Shown: positions 7,981 through 17,037, counted from the first letter of the stretch. The stretch: DNA of 37,898 nt from Bacteroides sp. (GCA_014802045.1 JAAVDA010000017.1:95449-133346), one strand, 5' to 3'. Program-made: numbers and translations. Notes: a model not told the origin generated them from the sequence alone.

Positions 7981-8760
7981 ATGGGCAAAATCATAGCAAT
8001 AGCCAATCAGAAGGGAGGAGTGGGCAAAACCACAACAACCATCAATCTCGGCGCCTCTCTCGCCGCAGAAGGAAAAAAGGTGCTTATTGTAGACGCAGAT
8101 CCTCAGGCCAACGCCACCTCAGGCTACGGCATCAACCCCGACCAGATGACCTCTTCCATCTACGAGTGTCTGGTAGACGACTATCCTCTTGCAGGGTCGC
8201 AGGTGCCAACCTGTGTGGACGGTCTTGATCTCGTGGGGTCGCGTATAGACCTTGCCGGCGCAGAACTTGAGCTCATCAGCCGCCCCAACCGCGAACGAGT
8301 GCTCGCCAAGGTGCTTGAGAGCGTGGTGGACGCCTACGACTACATTCTCATAGACTGCTCCCCCTCTCTCGGTCTGATTACTGTCAACGCCCTCACGGCA
8401 GCCCACTCGGTGATTATCCCGGTGCAGGCTGAATATTTCGCTCTTGAGGGCATCACAAAACTTATCAACACCATACGCATCATCAAGCCCAAGCTCAATC
8501 CGGGGCTTGAAATCGAGGGGTTTCTGCTAACAATGTATGACGCACGCCTGAAACTCGCCAACCAGATTTACGAAGAACTGAAGGGGCATTTCGGCGATAT
8601 GGTGTTCAACACCGTCATACCGCGCAATATCCGCCTCAGCGAAGCTCCCTCTCACGGACTCCCGGCTCTGCTCTACGATCCCGAAAGCCGTGGCGCCACA
8701 TCGCATGTGGCTCTCGCGAGGGAGATAATCAACAAACATAAGCGTAAACAACAGCAATAA
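7981..8760 (+). CDS. parA: Chromosome partitioning ATPase ParA (Soj)
   Basis: This 259-residue deviant-Walker ATPase carries KGGVGKTTTT (11-20) with the signature lysine, the switch motif VDADPQANATSG and the Walker B-like YILIDCSPSLG. ParA dimerises with ATP on the nucleoid and moves or separates ParB-bound origin regions. It is followed by parB after 19 bases, and the pair is chromosomal in type because it sits among housekeeping genes. The start is fixed by the conserved MGKIIAIANQKGG beginning. Expression probably starts from the promoter at 7918-7950. Confidence 0.95.
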   Translation: MGKIIAIANQKGGVGKTTTTINLGASLAAEGKKVLIVDADPQANATSGYGINPDQMTSSIYECLVDDYPLAGSQVPTCVDGLDLVGSRIDLAGAELELISRPNRERVLAKVLESVVDAYDYILIDCSPSLGLITVNALTAAHSVIIPVQAEYFALEGITKLINTIRIIKPKLNPGLEIEGFLLTMYDARLKLANQIYEELKGHFGDMVFNTVIPRNIRLSEAPSHGLPALLYDPESRGATSHVALAREIINKHKRKQQQ

Positions 8761-8779
8761 AACCTCTCACTTACAAAAT

Positions 8780-9670
8780 ATGGCTTCCAAACGCAGCGCT
8801 TTAGGGCGAGGACTCGGCTCACTCATTTCGATGGACGATGTGCCTGCCACCGGCTCGTCGGCAATCAACGATGTAGACATAGACCTCATTTCGCCCAATC
8901 CCGAACAGCCCAGAACCACTTTCGACGAAGAGGCTCTGGCAGAACTCGCCGCTTCGATACGCGAACTCGGTATCATCCAGCCGCTATCGCTAAGAAAAAC
9001 CGGTGCGTCAACCTATCAGATTATAGCCGGCGAACGACGCTTCAGGGCGGCACGCATGGCCGGTCTGACATCTGTGCCGGCATATGTGCGCAGCGCCAAC
9101 GATGCAGAGCTCACCGAAATGGCTCTCATTGAGAACATCCAGCGTGAAGACCTCAACGCCATTGAGATTGCATTGACATTCAGAAAACTTATAGACCAAT
9201 ATTCGCTCACTCAGGAACGCCTGAGCGAACGAATAGGCAAGAAACGCGCCACTATCGCCAATTTTCTCCGGCTTCTCCGGCTTCCGGCCGAAGTGCAGCT
9301 CGGACTGCGCGACAAGAGAGTGGATATGGGTCATGCCCGTGCTCTCCTGTCGGTGGAAGACCCCACCATGCAACTCAAACTCTACAATAGAATAGTGAAA
9401 GAGGGGCTCTCAGTGAGGAAGGTGGAGGAGATAGTGAAATCACTCAAAGAAAAGTCTGCTGAAGATACCGGCGAAAACACCCGGCGCGACAACACTCTGG
9501 CAAGAGATTTCGAGATACTCAAACAGCATCTTTCAGACAAATTCCAGGCTCCGGTGCAATTTGCCTGTGACCGCTCCGGCAAAGGAAAAATCACATTCAG
9601 CTTCAAAAATGAGGCCGAACTTGAGAGATTAATTACTATCTTTGACGAAATAAAACAACAGGACTCCTGA
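8780..9670 (+). CDS. parB: Chromosome partitioning protein ParB (Spo0J)
   Basis: The 296-residue protein has the N-terminal CTP-binding ParB/Srx domain with GERRFRA (84-90) and ENIQRED (118-124), then a helix-turn-helix around residues 142-170 (LTQERLSERIGKKRATIANF) and a C-terminal dimerisation region. The start MASKRSALGRGLGSLI, which carries the ParA-stimulating basic stretch, is typical. It binds parS sites, slides as a CTP clamp and loads condensin near the origin. No perfect parS palindrome was found in the window (see findings for half-site-like sequence at 7832-7860). Confidence 0.95.
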   Translation: MASKRSALGRGLGSLISMDDVPATGSSAINDVDIDLISPNPEQPRTTFDEEALAELAASIRELGIIQPLSLRKTGASTYQIIAGERRFRAARMAGLTSVPAYVRSANDAELTEMALIENIQREDLNAIEIALTFRKLIDQYSLTQERLSERIGKKRATIANFLRLLRLPAEVQLGLRDKRVDMGHARALLSVEDPTMQLKLYNRIVKEGLSVRKVEEIVKSLKEKSAEDTGENTRRDNTLARDFEILKQHLSDKFQAPVQFACDRSGKGKITFSFKNEAELERLITIFDEIKQQDS

Positions 9671-9732
9671 CCGAAAAAACGGACAGGCACCCATTTTCAA
9701 CCCTAAACTACGGAATATCAGGAAATAAACAG

Positions 9733-10569
9733 ATGAGACGCGACATATCCCACCATAAAGCCACACTGCGTGGGGCAGTGATGACAAGGGTAATCGGCAT
9801 GATGATAATCGTGCTGATGTGTCCGTTTAACATTTTTTCTGAAAATCCTCAGAAGCCTATCAGGCCGGTGAGGCGCACTCCCCCGCCCACTGAACTTCCC
9901 GATTCAATACCGATGTCGGAATCGGTGAAACTTCCGGCCGAAGTGGAGGTTGATTCGCTCGAAGTGACACCACGCGGCAATGTGGAGATAAATCCTATCG
10001 ATTCGTTTACCATTGTAAACGGTCCGACGATGGCCCAGATACCCGACAGTCTGGGCGGCGACCAAGGGGCGGTAAGGGTTTTCAACCCCGACCCTGTGAG
10101 GGCGGTGTGGATGTCGGCACTTTTCCCCGGACTCGGCCAGGCCTACAATAGGCGCTACTGGAAACTGCCTCTCGTAGCGGCCGGATTTATGGGACTCGCC
10201 TACGGAACGTCATGGAACAACGGTATGCTCCGCGACTATACCAAGGCCTACAGCGACATCATGGACAATGATCCAAACACAAAGAGCTATATGGACTTCT
10301 TCCCCTCAACCATCAAGGAGGAGGATCTCGATAAAACCTGGCTCACCAACATACTCAAATCACGTAAAGATTATTACCGCCGCAACCGTGACCTCTGCAT
10401 AATCTCCATGGTGGGAGTTTATCTTCTTGCCATGGTCGATGCCTATGTCGACGCCTCGTTAGCACATTTCGACATATCTTCAGATCTCTCCGTGCAGGTT
10501 GCTCCGGCATTGATACCCGACTCGCGCAATAAGCCGGGATTCGGACTCCAATGGGCATTCACATTTTAG
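9733..10569 (+). CDS. DUF5683 membrane protein downstream of parB
   Basis: The 278-residue protein has a hydrophobic signal-type segment (about residues 18-35, starting MTRVIGMMIIVLMCPFNIF), a proline-rich linker, then the DUF5683 core containing SALFPGLGQAYNRRYWKLP, a hydrophobic segment LVAAGFMGLAYGTSW, and another hydrophobic stretch near CIISMVGVYLLAMVDAYVD. It is likely envelope-embedded. The conserved position after parAB in Bacteroidales is known, but no function is established to my knowledge. ATG 9781 is an alternative start that would place the signal segment at the extreme N-terminus. The spacing to the next gene is 16 bases, so it should be co-transcribed. Confidence 0.75.
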   Translation: MRRDISHHKATLRGAVMTRVIGMMIIVLMCPFNIFSENPQKPIRPVRRTPPPTELPDSIPMSESVKLPAEVEVDSLEVTPRGNVEINPIDSFTIVNGPTMAQIPDSLGGDQGAVRVFNPDPVRAVWMSALFPGLGQAYNRRYWKLPLVAAGFMGLAYGTSWNNGMLRDYTKAYSDIMDNDPNTKSYMDFFPSTIKEEDLDKTWLTNILKSRKDYYRRNRDLCIISMVGVYLLAMVDAYVDASLAHFDISSDLSVQVAPALIPDSRNKPGFGLQWAFTF

Positions 10570-10585
10570 GCGGCAGGTAAAAAAA

Positions 10586-12301
10586 ATGGTCATCAATCCA
10601 ATGAAAAAGACAGTTATCACATTTCTCGTTTCAGTAGCCGTGGCCTCCATTGCGTGTGCGGCTCCGCTCTCCATTCTGGATATAAAGCACTCCATCACTG
10701 ACGATAATGTTGTGCCGCCGGAAAGTTTCGAGACCAAGACCCGTGAACTCGAAGAGAATTTCTTTCTCAAAAATTTTGCCAGCCGTGCCTCTGAAAGCGG
10801 TGAGAGAATAATCAGCGGCACTCCGCAGCAATATGAGCAGTTGCTGAGCCAGCTTCCCGCCGAGATTGAGCTCCCCTACAACTCGATTGTGGGCAATTAT
10901 ATCGACATGTATCTCGGACGCCGCCGTGACCTTGTGGCCGACATGCTTGCCCTCAACAACTACTACAGCACCATATTCGTGGAGGAACTGCTGCGTGCCA
11001 AACTCCCCCTCGAACTGCAATATCTGCCCGTGATCGAGTCAGCCCTCAACCCCAACGCAGTGTCGCGTGCCGGAGCGGTGGGTCTCTGGCAGCTCATGCC
11101 GGCAACTGCCACCGGACTCGGTCTGGAGGTGAACTCACTCGTTGACCAACGACGCGATCCGCGCCTTGCCACCCGACAGGCTGTGCGCTATCTCAAACAA
11201 CTATATGATATCTATGGAGATTGGTCGCTTGCCATTGCCGCCTACAACTGTGGCCCGGGCAACGTCAACAAGGCTCTCCGCCGCGCCGGAGGTGGCAAGA
11301 AAGACTATTGGGAAATCTATTCCTATCTCCTGCCTGAGACACGCGGCTATGTGCCCGCATTCATTGCAGCCAACTATGTGATGAACTATTATGACAAGCA
11401 CGGCATCCGCCCCACGCTGGTGAAACAGAAGCTCGTCACCGACACAGTGCTCGTGGATAAACGAGTGCATTTCAATCAGATTGCTGAAGTGCTAAATATA
11501 CCGGTTGAGGAAATCCGCATGCTCAACCCGCAATTCCGCAAAGACATAATTCCGGGCGACAATCATCCCTATGCGCTCGTGCTCCCCTCACAGCAGGTGC
11601 TCAGCTACATAATGAGCGAAAAAGAGATTCTTGAAAGAAACGCCGACAGCTATGCCCGGCGCACACATGTAGAACCCGGACAAACCACCACAGTGCTTGA
11701 CGACGGCACTACCGTGGCCACCAGACTTGTAAAGAAGACTCATGTGGTGGGTCGCGGAGAAAATCTGCGCAGCATAGCGAAGAAATATGGCGTGAGCGCC
11801 ACCGACATCAAACGGTGGAACAATATGAAGAGCAGCAAGGTGAAGTCTGGCAGAAAACTCGTGATAGAAACCTACGAACGCGAGCCTTCGGAAGGCGCGC
11901 GGCTCACCGCCCGCACATCGGCTGCAGCCGACACTCCACAGACCACAGAGCAGAAACCCGACTCTTCAAAGACGGCTCCGGCCAGAAACGCCGACAAAGC
12001 TGTAGCCCGCAATGAGAAGCCGGAAGCAAAAGCAGCTCCCGAGAAAACCACCACGAAAAAGTCAGCTTCAAAAACTCAGCAGAAGCAGGCTGCCAATCCT
12101 CAGCCCAAACAGGCTGCGGCAACCACCTACAAAGTGCGCAAAGGCGACAACCTCGACAAGATAGCCCGCGCCCACGGAACCACAGTTGCCGCCATTCAGG
12201 CAGCCAACGGAATGACTAAAAACCAGACCCGTATTGATATCAATCAGGTGCTCAAAATCCCTGCTCCGGCAGCCAAAAAACAGACTCAACGCAAACGCTG
12301 A
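10586..12301 (+). CDS. mltD: Membrane-bound lytic murein transglycosylase D with LysM domains
   Basis: The product has 571 residues (566 if ATG 10601 is used, which gives a cleaner signal peptide beginning MKKTVITFLVSVAVA). The SLT domain (about 135-260) carries the catalytic glutamate in PVIESALNPNAVSRAGAVG (E151) and the AAYNCGPGNVNKA motif. A degenerate LysM-like stretch sits near 290-335, a clear LysM at about 385-430 (VGRGENLRSIAKKYGV), then a low-complexity Ala/Lys/Pro/Thr linker, and a final LysM (VRKGDNLDKIARAHGT). It should cut peptidoglycan glycan strands in the periplasm, anchored to the wall by LysM. An intrinsic terminator follows, so the parAB transcript probably ends here. Confidence 0.93.
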   Translation: MVINPMKKTVITFLVSVAVASIACAAPLSILDIKHSITDDNVVPPESFETKTRELEENFFLKNFASRASESGERIISGTPQQYEQLLSQLPAEIELPYNSIVGNYIDMYLGRRRDLVADMLALNNYYSTIFVEELLRAKLPLELQYLPVIESALNPNAVSRAGAVGLWQLMPATATGLGLEVNSLVDQRRDPRLATRQAVRYLKQLYDIYGDWSLAIAAYNCGPGNVNKALRRAGGGKKDYWEIYSYLLPETRGYVPAFIAANYVMNYYDKHGIRPTLVKQKLVTDTVLVDKRVHFNQIAEVLNIPVEEIRMLNPQFRKDIIPGDNHPYALVLPSQQVLSYIMSEKEILERNADSYARRTHVEPGQTTTVLDDGTTVATRLVKKTHVVGRGENLRSIAKKYGVSATDIKRWNNMKSSKVKSGRKLVIETYEREPSEGARLTARTSAAADTPQTTEQKPDSSKTAPARNADKAVARNEKPEAKAAPEKTTTKKSASKTQQKQAANPQPKQAAATTYKVRKGDNLDKIARAHGTTVAAIQAANGMTKNQTRIDINQVLKIPAPAAKKQTQRKR

Positions 12302-12337
12302 TTGCGAGAGAACCACTATCATATAGCATTTTGCTAT

Positions 12338-12376
12338 AAAGCCCCTTTGATTTAACTAAAATTAAGGGGCTTTTTT
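12338..12376 (+). terminator. Intrinsic terminator after mltD
   Basis: The arms AAAGCCCCTT (12338-12347) and AAGGGGCTTT (12364-12373) form a 10-bp stem with a 16-base A/T-rich loop, followed by T residues to 12376. A smaller hairpin just upstream (TATAGCA 12322-12328 with TGCTATA 12332-12338) may add to it. It separates mltD from gdhA. Confidence 0.88.
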
Positions 12377-12412
12377 ATGCATTAAAGTGACCTCCGTTTG
12401 AATTTTTAATCG

Positions 12413-12420
12413 TACATTTG
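12413..12420 (+). promoter_or_regulatory. gdhA promoter -7 element
   Basis: TACATTTG is an exact TAnnTTTG match, about 48 bases before the gdhA ATG at 12468. There is no clear -33 TTTG at normal spacing; a TTTG at 12397-12400 is too close (12 bases). The A/T-rich leader continues to the start codon. Confidence 0.6.
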
Positions 12421-12467
12421 CGACAGATATACAAATCAATACCATTTAATACATAAATATTAAAAAG

Positions 12468-13805
12468 ATGGATATAAACAGTATCATGAACTCCCTTGAG
12501 GTGAAACACCCCGGCGAAAAGGAGTATCTGCAGGCTGTCAAAGAGGTGCTGATGTGTGTGGAAGATGTCTACAACCAGCATCCCGAATTTGAGAAAGCTA
12601 AAATAGTAGAGCGTATGGTCGAGCCCGACCGTATAGTGACTTTCCGTGTCACATGGACTGATGACCACGGCGATGTGCAGACCAACATCGGCTATCGTGT
12701 GCAGTTTAACAATGCCATCGGTCCTTACAAAGGCGGTATTCGCTTCCATGCCTCCGTCAACCTCTCAATCCTTAAATTCCTCGGATTCGAGCAGACTTTC
12801 AAAAACGCCCTCACCACTCTCCCCATGGGTGGAGCAAAAGGTGGCAGTGATTTCTCACCCCGCGGCAAGAGCGAGGCCGAAATCATGCGCTTCTGTCAGG
12901 CATTCATGCTTGAACTCTGGAAGAATATCGGCCCCGACCGCGACGTGCCCGCCGGTGATATCGGTGTTGGCGGACGCGAGGTTGGCTATATGTATGGCAT
13001 GTATAAAAAACTCGTCAATCAGTGCGACGGCTCAATGACCGGCAAGGGTCTTGATTTCGGCGGATCACGCATCCGCCCTGAAGCCACCGGATTCGGTGCC
13101 CTCTACTTCGTGCAGAGCATGCTGGCAGAGAAAAAAGACACCATCAAGGGCAAGACTGTTGCTGTGTCAGGCTTCGGAAATGTGGCCTGGGGAGCTACTC
13201 TCAAGGCCAACGAACTCGGTGCGAAGGTTGTCACCATCTCCGGCCCCGACGGATATATCTACGACCCCGAAGGAGTGTCTGGCGACAAGATTGACTATAT
13301 GCTCCATCTCCGTGCCACCGGTGAAGACATCGTGGCACCCTATGCCGAAAAATATCCCGAAGCAACCTTCTTCCCCGGCCGCAAACCCTGGGAGCAGAAG
13401 GTTGACATCGCCCTCCCCTGCGCCACTCAGAACGAGCTCAACGGCGACGATGCCAAGCAGCTTATAGACAATGGCGTGGAGATGGTTGCCGAAGTTTCCA
13501 ACATGGGTTGCACCCCCGAAGCTATCGACGCTTTCATTCAGGCACGGGTAACATATGCCCCCGGCAAGGCTGTCAATGCCGGCGGTGTGGCCACATCCGG
13601 TCTGGAAATGAGCCAGAACGCCATGCACCTGCAGTGGAGCGCTGAAGAAGTCGACGAAAAACTCCACACAATCATGCGCGATATCCATGGCCAGTGCGTG
13701 AAATACGGCACCGAACCCGACGGCTATCTCAACTACATGAAGGGCGCCAATATCGCCGGCTTCATGAAGGTGGCCAACGCCATGATGGGTCAGGGAGTAA
13801 TCTGA
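12468..13805 (+). CDS. gdhA: NADP-type glutamate dehydrogenase
   Basis: The 445-residue length and sequence fit the hexameric bacterial GDH family. The substrate-binding glycine/lysine region reads LPMGGAKGGSDFSPRGKS, preceded by GPYKGGIRFHASVN, and the Rossmann domain contains VAVSGFGNVAWG. It interconverts 2-oxoglutarate plus ammonia and glutamate in the cytoplasm; NADPH preference is inferred from family membership. The gene is monocistronic: it has its own promoter and a terminator 28 bases downstream. Confidence 0.95.
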   Translation: MDINSIMNSLEVKHPGEKEYLQAVKEVLMCVEDVYNQHPEFEKAKIVERMVEPDRIVTFRVTWTDDHGDVQTNIGYRVQFNNAIGPYKGGIRFHASVNLSILKFLGFEQTFKNALTTLPMGGAKGGSDFSPRGKSEAEIMRFCQAFMLELWKNIGPDRDVPAGDIGVGGREVGYMYGMYKKLVNQCDGSMTGKGLDFGGSRIRPEATGFGALYFVQSMLAEKKDTIKGKTVAVSGFGNVAWGATLKANELGAKVVTISGPDGYIYDPEGVSGDKIDYMLHLRATGEDIVAPYAEKYPEATFFPGRKPWEQKVDIALPCATQNELNGDDAKQLIDNGVEMVAEVSNMGCTPEAIDAFIQARVTYAPGKAVNAGGVATSGLEMSQNAMHLQWSAEEVDEKLHTIMRDIHGQCVKYGTEPDGYLNYMKGANIAGFMKVANAMMGQGVI

Positions 13806-13833
13806 TTGCTGAAGCTACACACCTAAAAACACT

Positions 13834-13882
13834 TCCGGGAGAACCGACCTTCAAACAGGCAGGTTCTCCCGGATTCTTTTTT
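13834..13882 (+). terminator. Intrinsic terminator after gdhA
   Basis: A perfect 12-bp stem of TCCGGGAGAACC (13834-13845) and GGTTCTCCCGGA (13862-13873) with a 16-base loop is followed by TTCTTTTTT. Nothing else of note is seen between it and the end of the convergent DUF2807 gene at 13976. Confidence 0.92.
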
Positions 13883-13975
13883 ACGTGTATCAAATTATCT
13901 TGAAGCTGTTCTTGTCTAATTATATTAGGTATCTATCTATAATACGTTGCGTCCTATCTATGCTATTCAACCGAC

Positions 13976-14698
13976 TCATTTCGCTGAATTTCTGATTGAC
14001 CCACCGCTCGACTTGCTGGAGCGCACCAAGTTGGCTATCGCCGACGAAACACCGGCTCCGCTTGAAGCCGACACCTTTCCGCTTGAAGCCTTAAGCTCTC
14101 CCGCACTAATCGAAGCTCCGCTTGAAGCCGTAAGGCCGGCCGATGTGCAGCTCCCTGTGACCCGGGCAGATGAGCCAGACGAAGCCTCCACCTCAACACT
14201 TTCGGCCTTGACCAATCCGAGATTTACAGACGCGCCGGAAGAGGTCTCAACCTCAAGAGATCGGCAGGTTATTCCATTCGCCGACACCGACCCTCCCGAA
14301 GAAGCTTCGACCTCAATGCTCTCAGACTGGAGATTGACTCCCGAGGTAATCTCTATCGACGCCCCAGACGAAACCTCATATTCCTTCAGAGCCGGAGCGC
14401 TCATTGTCACTATCACCTTATTCCGACCTCCATGTCCAAACCATTCCATTTTGCGATATATCTTAAGCGTAGAGCCCGACCGGGCAAACTTCACTCCCTC
14501 CATATCTTCCGCAGTAGCAGTGACCTTTACACTGACAGACGCCGACGGAGTATAAATCACCTGAATACCGTTGGCCACATCTATCGACGTGAAGCCGGAG
14601 GCCACACTCACCGCTTTTGTCACAGTCTTCTCTGCCGCATTGCCTATGCCTACAGCCATAAGCATCAGTAGCGGAATAAAAATATTTACAAATCTCAT
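13976..14698 (-). CDS. Secreted DUF2807 'head GIN domain' beta-helix protein
   Basis: The 240-residue product has a signal peptide (MRFVNIFIPLLMLMAVGIGNAA) and then the DUF2807/GIN pattern, beginning with the typical SGFTSIDVANGIQVIYT. The C-terminal half is a run of short degenerate repeats around the core ASSGAS/VEASSGG spaced by roughly 18-22 residues, expected to form a right-handed beta-helix. Such proteins are common and exported in Bacteroidetes; adhesion has been suggested for the family, but this is unproven. It is the only clear gene on the minus strand, convergent with gdhA and divergent from the GH89 gene. The plus-strand open frame 13947-14555 is an antisense by-product. Confidence 0.85.
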   Translation of the reverse strand: MRFVNIFIPLLMLMAVGIGNAAEKTVTKAVSVASGFTSIDVANGIQVIYTPSASVSVKVTATAEDMEGVKFARSGSTLKIYRKMEWFGHGGRNKVIVTMSAPALKEYEVSSGASIEITSGVNLQSESIEVEASSGGSVSANGITCRSLEVETSSGASVNLGLVKAESVEVEASSGSSARVTGSCTSAGLTASSGASISAGELKASSGKVSASSGAGVSSAIANLVRSSKSSGGSIRNSAK

Positions 14699-14747
14699 AA
14701 TGATAATTTTTATGGGGATTACACTCTATTGACGCCGACCGACCCCG

Positions 14748-14755
14748 GAAAGTTA
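14748..14755 (-). promoter_or_regulatory. Possible -7 element for the DUF2807 gene
   Basis: Read on the minus strand this is TAACTTTC, one base off TAnnTTTG, about 50 bases before the start codon. No -33 element is evident, so this is weak. Confidence 0.3.
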
Positions 14756-14773
14756 CACCAACCTCATATTTTT

Positions 14774-14804
14774 TTTGCATAATGGCATATTTTGCCTAAC
14801 TTAG
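14774..14804 (+). promoter_or_regulatory. Promoter of the GH89 gene
   Basis: TTTG (14774-14777) and TAACTTAG (14797-14804) are separated by 19 bases; the second differs by one base from TAnnTTTG. A TTTG at 14791-14794 within TATTTTGC offers an alternative -7. The start codon is 37 bases downstream. It is divergent from the minus-strand DUF2807 gene. Confidence 0.45.
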
Positions 14805-14840
14805 CCACATAATTCACCGTTTGACCTTAGATTCAAAGCA

Positions 14841-16913
14841 ATGATAAGAATATTGACCCTCTTTCTTCTGGCAACCCTCACCACACTCCAACTCAGAGCC
14901 CTCGAACCCATAGATTCGCTTGCGCTGCGCGTGACGGAGGGCACATCGGCCGGAAAAATCGAATTTCGCGAAATCCCTTCCGACTCAGACTTCTTCCAGA
15001 TAAGTTCCGACAACGGCCGCGTGCTCATCGAAGGAAACAATCCGGTGTCTATGGCCGTAGGGCTGAACTGGTATCTGAAATATGTGGCAAACATACATCT
15101 CTCATGGGACCGGCTTACCGCTCCCCTGCCCGATCCGCTGCCACTACCCCGGACCACCGAACGCCACACAGCCTCCGTTGACCACCGCTACTACCTCAAC
15201 TACTGCACCTACTCCTACTCCATGCCCTTCTGGAACGAAGACCGATGGATGAAAGAGATTGACTGGATGGCTCTCCACGGCATAAACATGCCACTGAGCA
15301 TCACCGGAATAGAGACAGTGTGGCGCAATCTGCTCCGCACCTACGGCTACACCGACGAAGAAATAGGCCGATTCATCAGCGGACCGGCCTACATGGCATG
15401 GTGGCAGATGAACAACCTCGAAGGCTGGGGAGGCCCGCTCCCCGCCGAATGGTATGACAATCAGGCAGCACTGCAACAAAGCATACTCCGCCGCATGAGA
15501 TCGCTCGGCATCCACCCCGTATTCCCCGGATTTGCCGGAATGGTGCCCTCCGACAGCGGCGACAAGCTCGGCCTCAACGTGGCCGATCCCGGCCTCTGGT
15601 GCGGATTCCGCCGTCCGGCATTCCTCTCGCCAGAAGACCCCCGCTTCGACGAACTCGCCGACGCCTACTACCGCGAACTCGCCGCCCTCTACGGCACATC
15701 GCCCTACTACTCCATGGACCCCTTTCACGAAGGAGGCAATGCACGCGGCATCAATCTCGCCACAGCCGGAACAAAAATCATGCAAGCCATGAAGCGCGCC
15801 AATCCCGACGCAAAATGGGTCATACAGAGCTGGAACGAAAATCCCCGCCAGCCCCTCGTCGACACCCTCAGCGCCGGCCACCTCATTGTGCTCGACCTCT
15901 ATAGCGAGATGGTGCCCAAATGGCGCCGAGGCAACGGATATGGCAAACATGATTGGGTCTACTGCAATCTGCTCAATTTCGGAGGCAACGTAGGCCTCCA
16001 CGGACGCATGGACGCCCTCATCAACGGATTTTACGACGCCCGCAACGATACCATCCACGGAGGACAGCATCTCGTAGGAGTGGGAGCCACACCCGAAGGC
16101 ATTGAAAACAACCCCGTGATGTATGAACTCACATTCGAACTCCCCTGGCGCGAAGAGCGATTCAGCTCAGCCGACTGGCTCCCCGGATATCTCACCGCCC
16201 GCTACGGCTCCGCCCCCACTCCCGAAGTCACCGCCGCATGGGAAGCCCTTCGCAACACCGTCTACAACGCTCCCACCGACTATCCCGGCCAGGGCACCGT
16301 CGAATCGCTCATGTGTGCCCGTCCCGAATGGAACCCGCAAAGCGCGTCCACCTGGGGATGCTCACTCCTCTTCTATTCCCCCGACAGCACCGCCAAAGCA
16401 GCATCACTCATGCAACAGGCAGCCCCAGCCTATGCCGGCAACCCAAACTTTGCCCACGACCTTGCCGACATCACCCGACAGGCCAACGCCGACGAAGCCA
16501 ACCGACTTCTGAGCCAGATGAACGCAACCCGCGAAAACGGCAACCGCGACAGCCTCATCCTGCTCTCCAACCGCTTCCTCAACCTCATTCTCGAGCAAGA
16601 CAGCCTTCTTGCCCCACACCCCGACATGAATGTAGACACATGGCTCAATGCCGCTGCAAACATGGCCAACGGTGACGAAAACGCCCGCCGACTATATCGA
16701 CGCAACGCCGCACAACTCATCACCGTGTGGGGCGACGAAACCGCAGCCAACCGTGGAGGGCTCCACGACTACTCCCACCGCGAATGGAGCGGACTGCTCC
16801 GCGGCCTCTACTACCCCCGCTGGAAAGCATTCTTCGACCACCAACTCCACGGCCCCCCCCAGCCCGACTACTACCGCATGGAATGCGAATGGGTCGACGC
16901 CGCATCACGCTGA
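14841..16913 (+). CDS. Alpha-N-acetylglucosaminidase, glycoside hydrolase family 89
   Basis: The 690-residue exported protein (signal peptide MIRILTLFLLATLTTLQLRA) matches the NAGLU/GH89 layout: a small N-terminal domain (about 25-105), then the catalytic TIM barrel with the characteristic YLNYCTYSYSMPFW, WMALHGINMPLSITG, YYSMDPFHEGG and WVIQSWNENPRQP segments, and a helical C-terminal domain. The glutamate of DPFHEGG and one in the TPEGIENNP region are candidates for the catalytic pair. GH89 enzymes release terminal alpha-linked GlcNAc, for example from mucin glycans or heparan, so host-glycan use is plausible. A run of eight C (16853-16860) lies near the 3' end. The coding strand is markedly C-rich towards the end, which opens all three forward frames. 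Confidence 0.93.
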   Translation: MIRILTLFLLATLTTLQLRALEPIDSLALRVTEGTSAGKIEFREIPSDSDFFQISSDNGRVLIEGNNPVSMAVGLNWYLKYVANIHLSWDRLTAPLPDPLPLPRTTERHTASVDHRYYLNYCTYSYSMPFWNEDRWMKEIDWMALHGINMPLSITGIETVWRNLLRTYGYTDEEIGRFISGPAYMAWWQMNNLEGWGGPLPAEWYDNQAALQQSILRRMRSLGIHPVFPGFAGMVPSDSGDKLGLNVADPGLWCGFRRPAFLSPEDPRFDELADAYYRELAALYGTSPYYSMDPFHEGGNARGINLATAGTKIMQAMKRANPDAKWVIQSWNENPRQPLVDTLSAGHLIVLDLYSEMVPKWRRGNGYGKHDWVYCNLLNFGGNVGLHGRMDALINGFYDARNDTIHGGQHLVGVGATPEGIENNPVMYELTFELPWREERFSSADWLPGYLTARYGSAPTPEVTAAWEALRNTVYNAPTDYPGQGTVESLMCARPEWNPQSASTWGCSLLFYSPDSTAKAASLMQQAAPAYAGNPNFAHDLADITRQANADEANRLLSQMNATRENGNRDSLILLSNRFLNLILEQDSLLAPHPDMNVDTWLNAAANMANGDENARRLYRRNAAQLITVWGDETAANRGGLHDYSHREWSGLLRGLYYPRWKAFFDHQLHGPPQPDYYRMECEWVDAASR

Positions 16914-17002
16914 CACTTCCCCATCCCGCAATCCCCCATCCCCCCAATCCATTCCCCCCACATAAGCAACTCCCGCGAAATATTCACCTTAATCGCAAAA
17001 AA

Positions 17003-17034
17003 CTTGCATATGTGGCGGAAATGGATTAATTTTG
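17003..17034 (+). promoter_or_regulatory. Promoter of the surface polysaccharide operon
   Basis: A -33-like CTTG (17003-17006) and a perfect -7 TAATTTTG (17027-17034) are separated by 20 bases, the best-formed promoter in the window. Transcription would begin near 17039-17042. The stretch between the GH89 stop and here (16914-17002) holds only C-rich low-complexity sequence (CCCCATC-like) with no terminator seen. No inverted repeats flank the promoter, so it is not obviously invertible. Confidence 0.7.
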
Positions 17035-17037
17035 TCA

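Noticed and set aside
7788-9670. A canonical parS palindrome near parAB
   Set aside because: No GTTCCACGTGGAAC or GTTTCACGTGAAAC-type palindrome was seen; only separated half-sites in the hairpin at 7826-7866.
13947-14555. Plus-strand open frame of 202 codons
   Set aside because: It lies antisense to the DUF2807 gene, which has a signal peptide and family pattern. Its Pro/Glu/Ala-rich translation is the mirror of the SSG repeats.
15144-16070. Minus-strand open frame of 308 codons
   Set aside because: It is opposite the GH89 gene and reflects GC-rich codon positions; the plus-strand protein has clear family motifs.
16123-17029. Several overlapping plus-strand frames at the end of the GH89 gene
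   Set aside because: They are Pro/Thr/Arg/Ser-rich translations of C-rich sequence in other frames, without starts or domains of their own.
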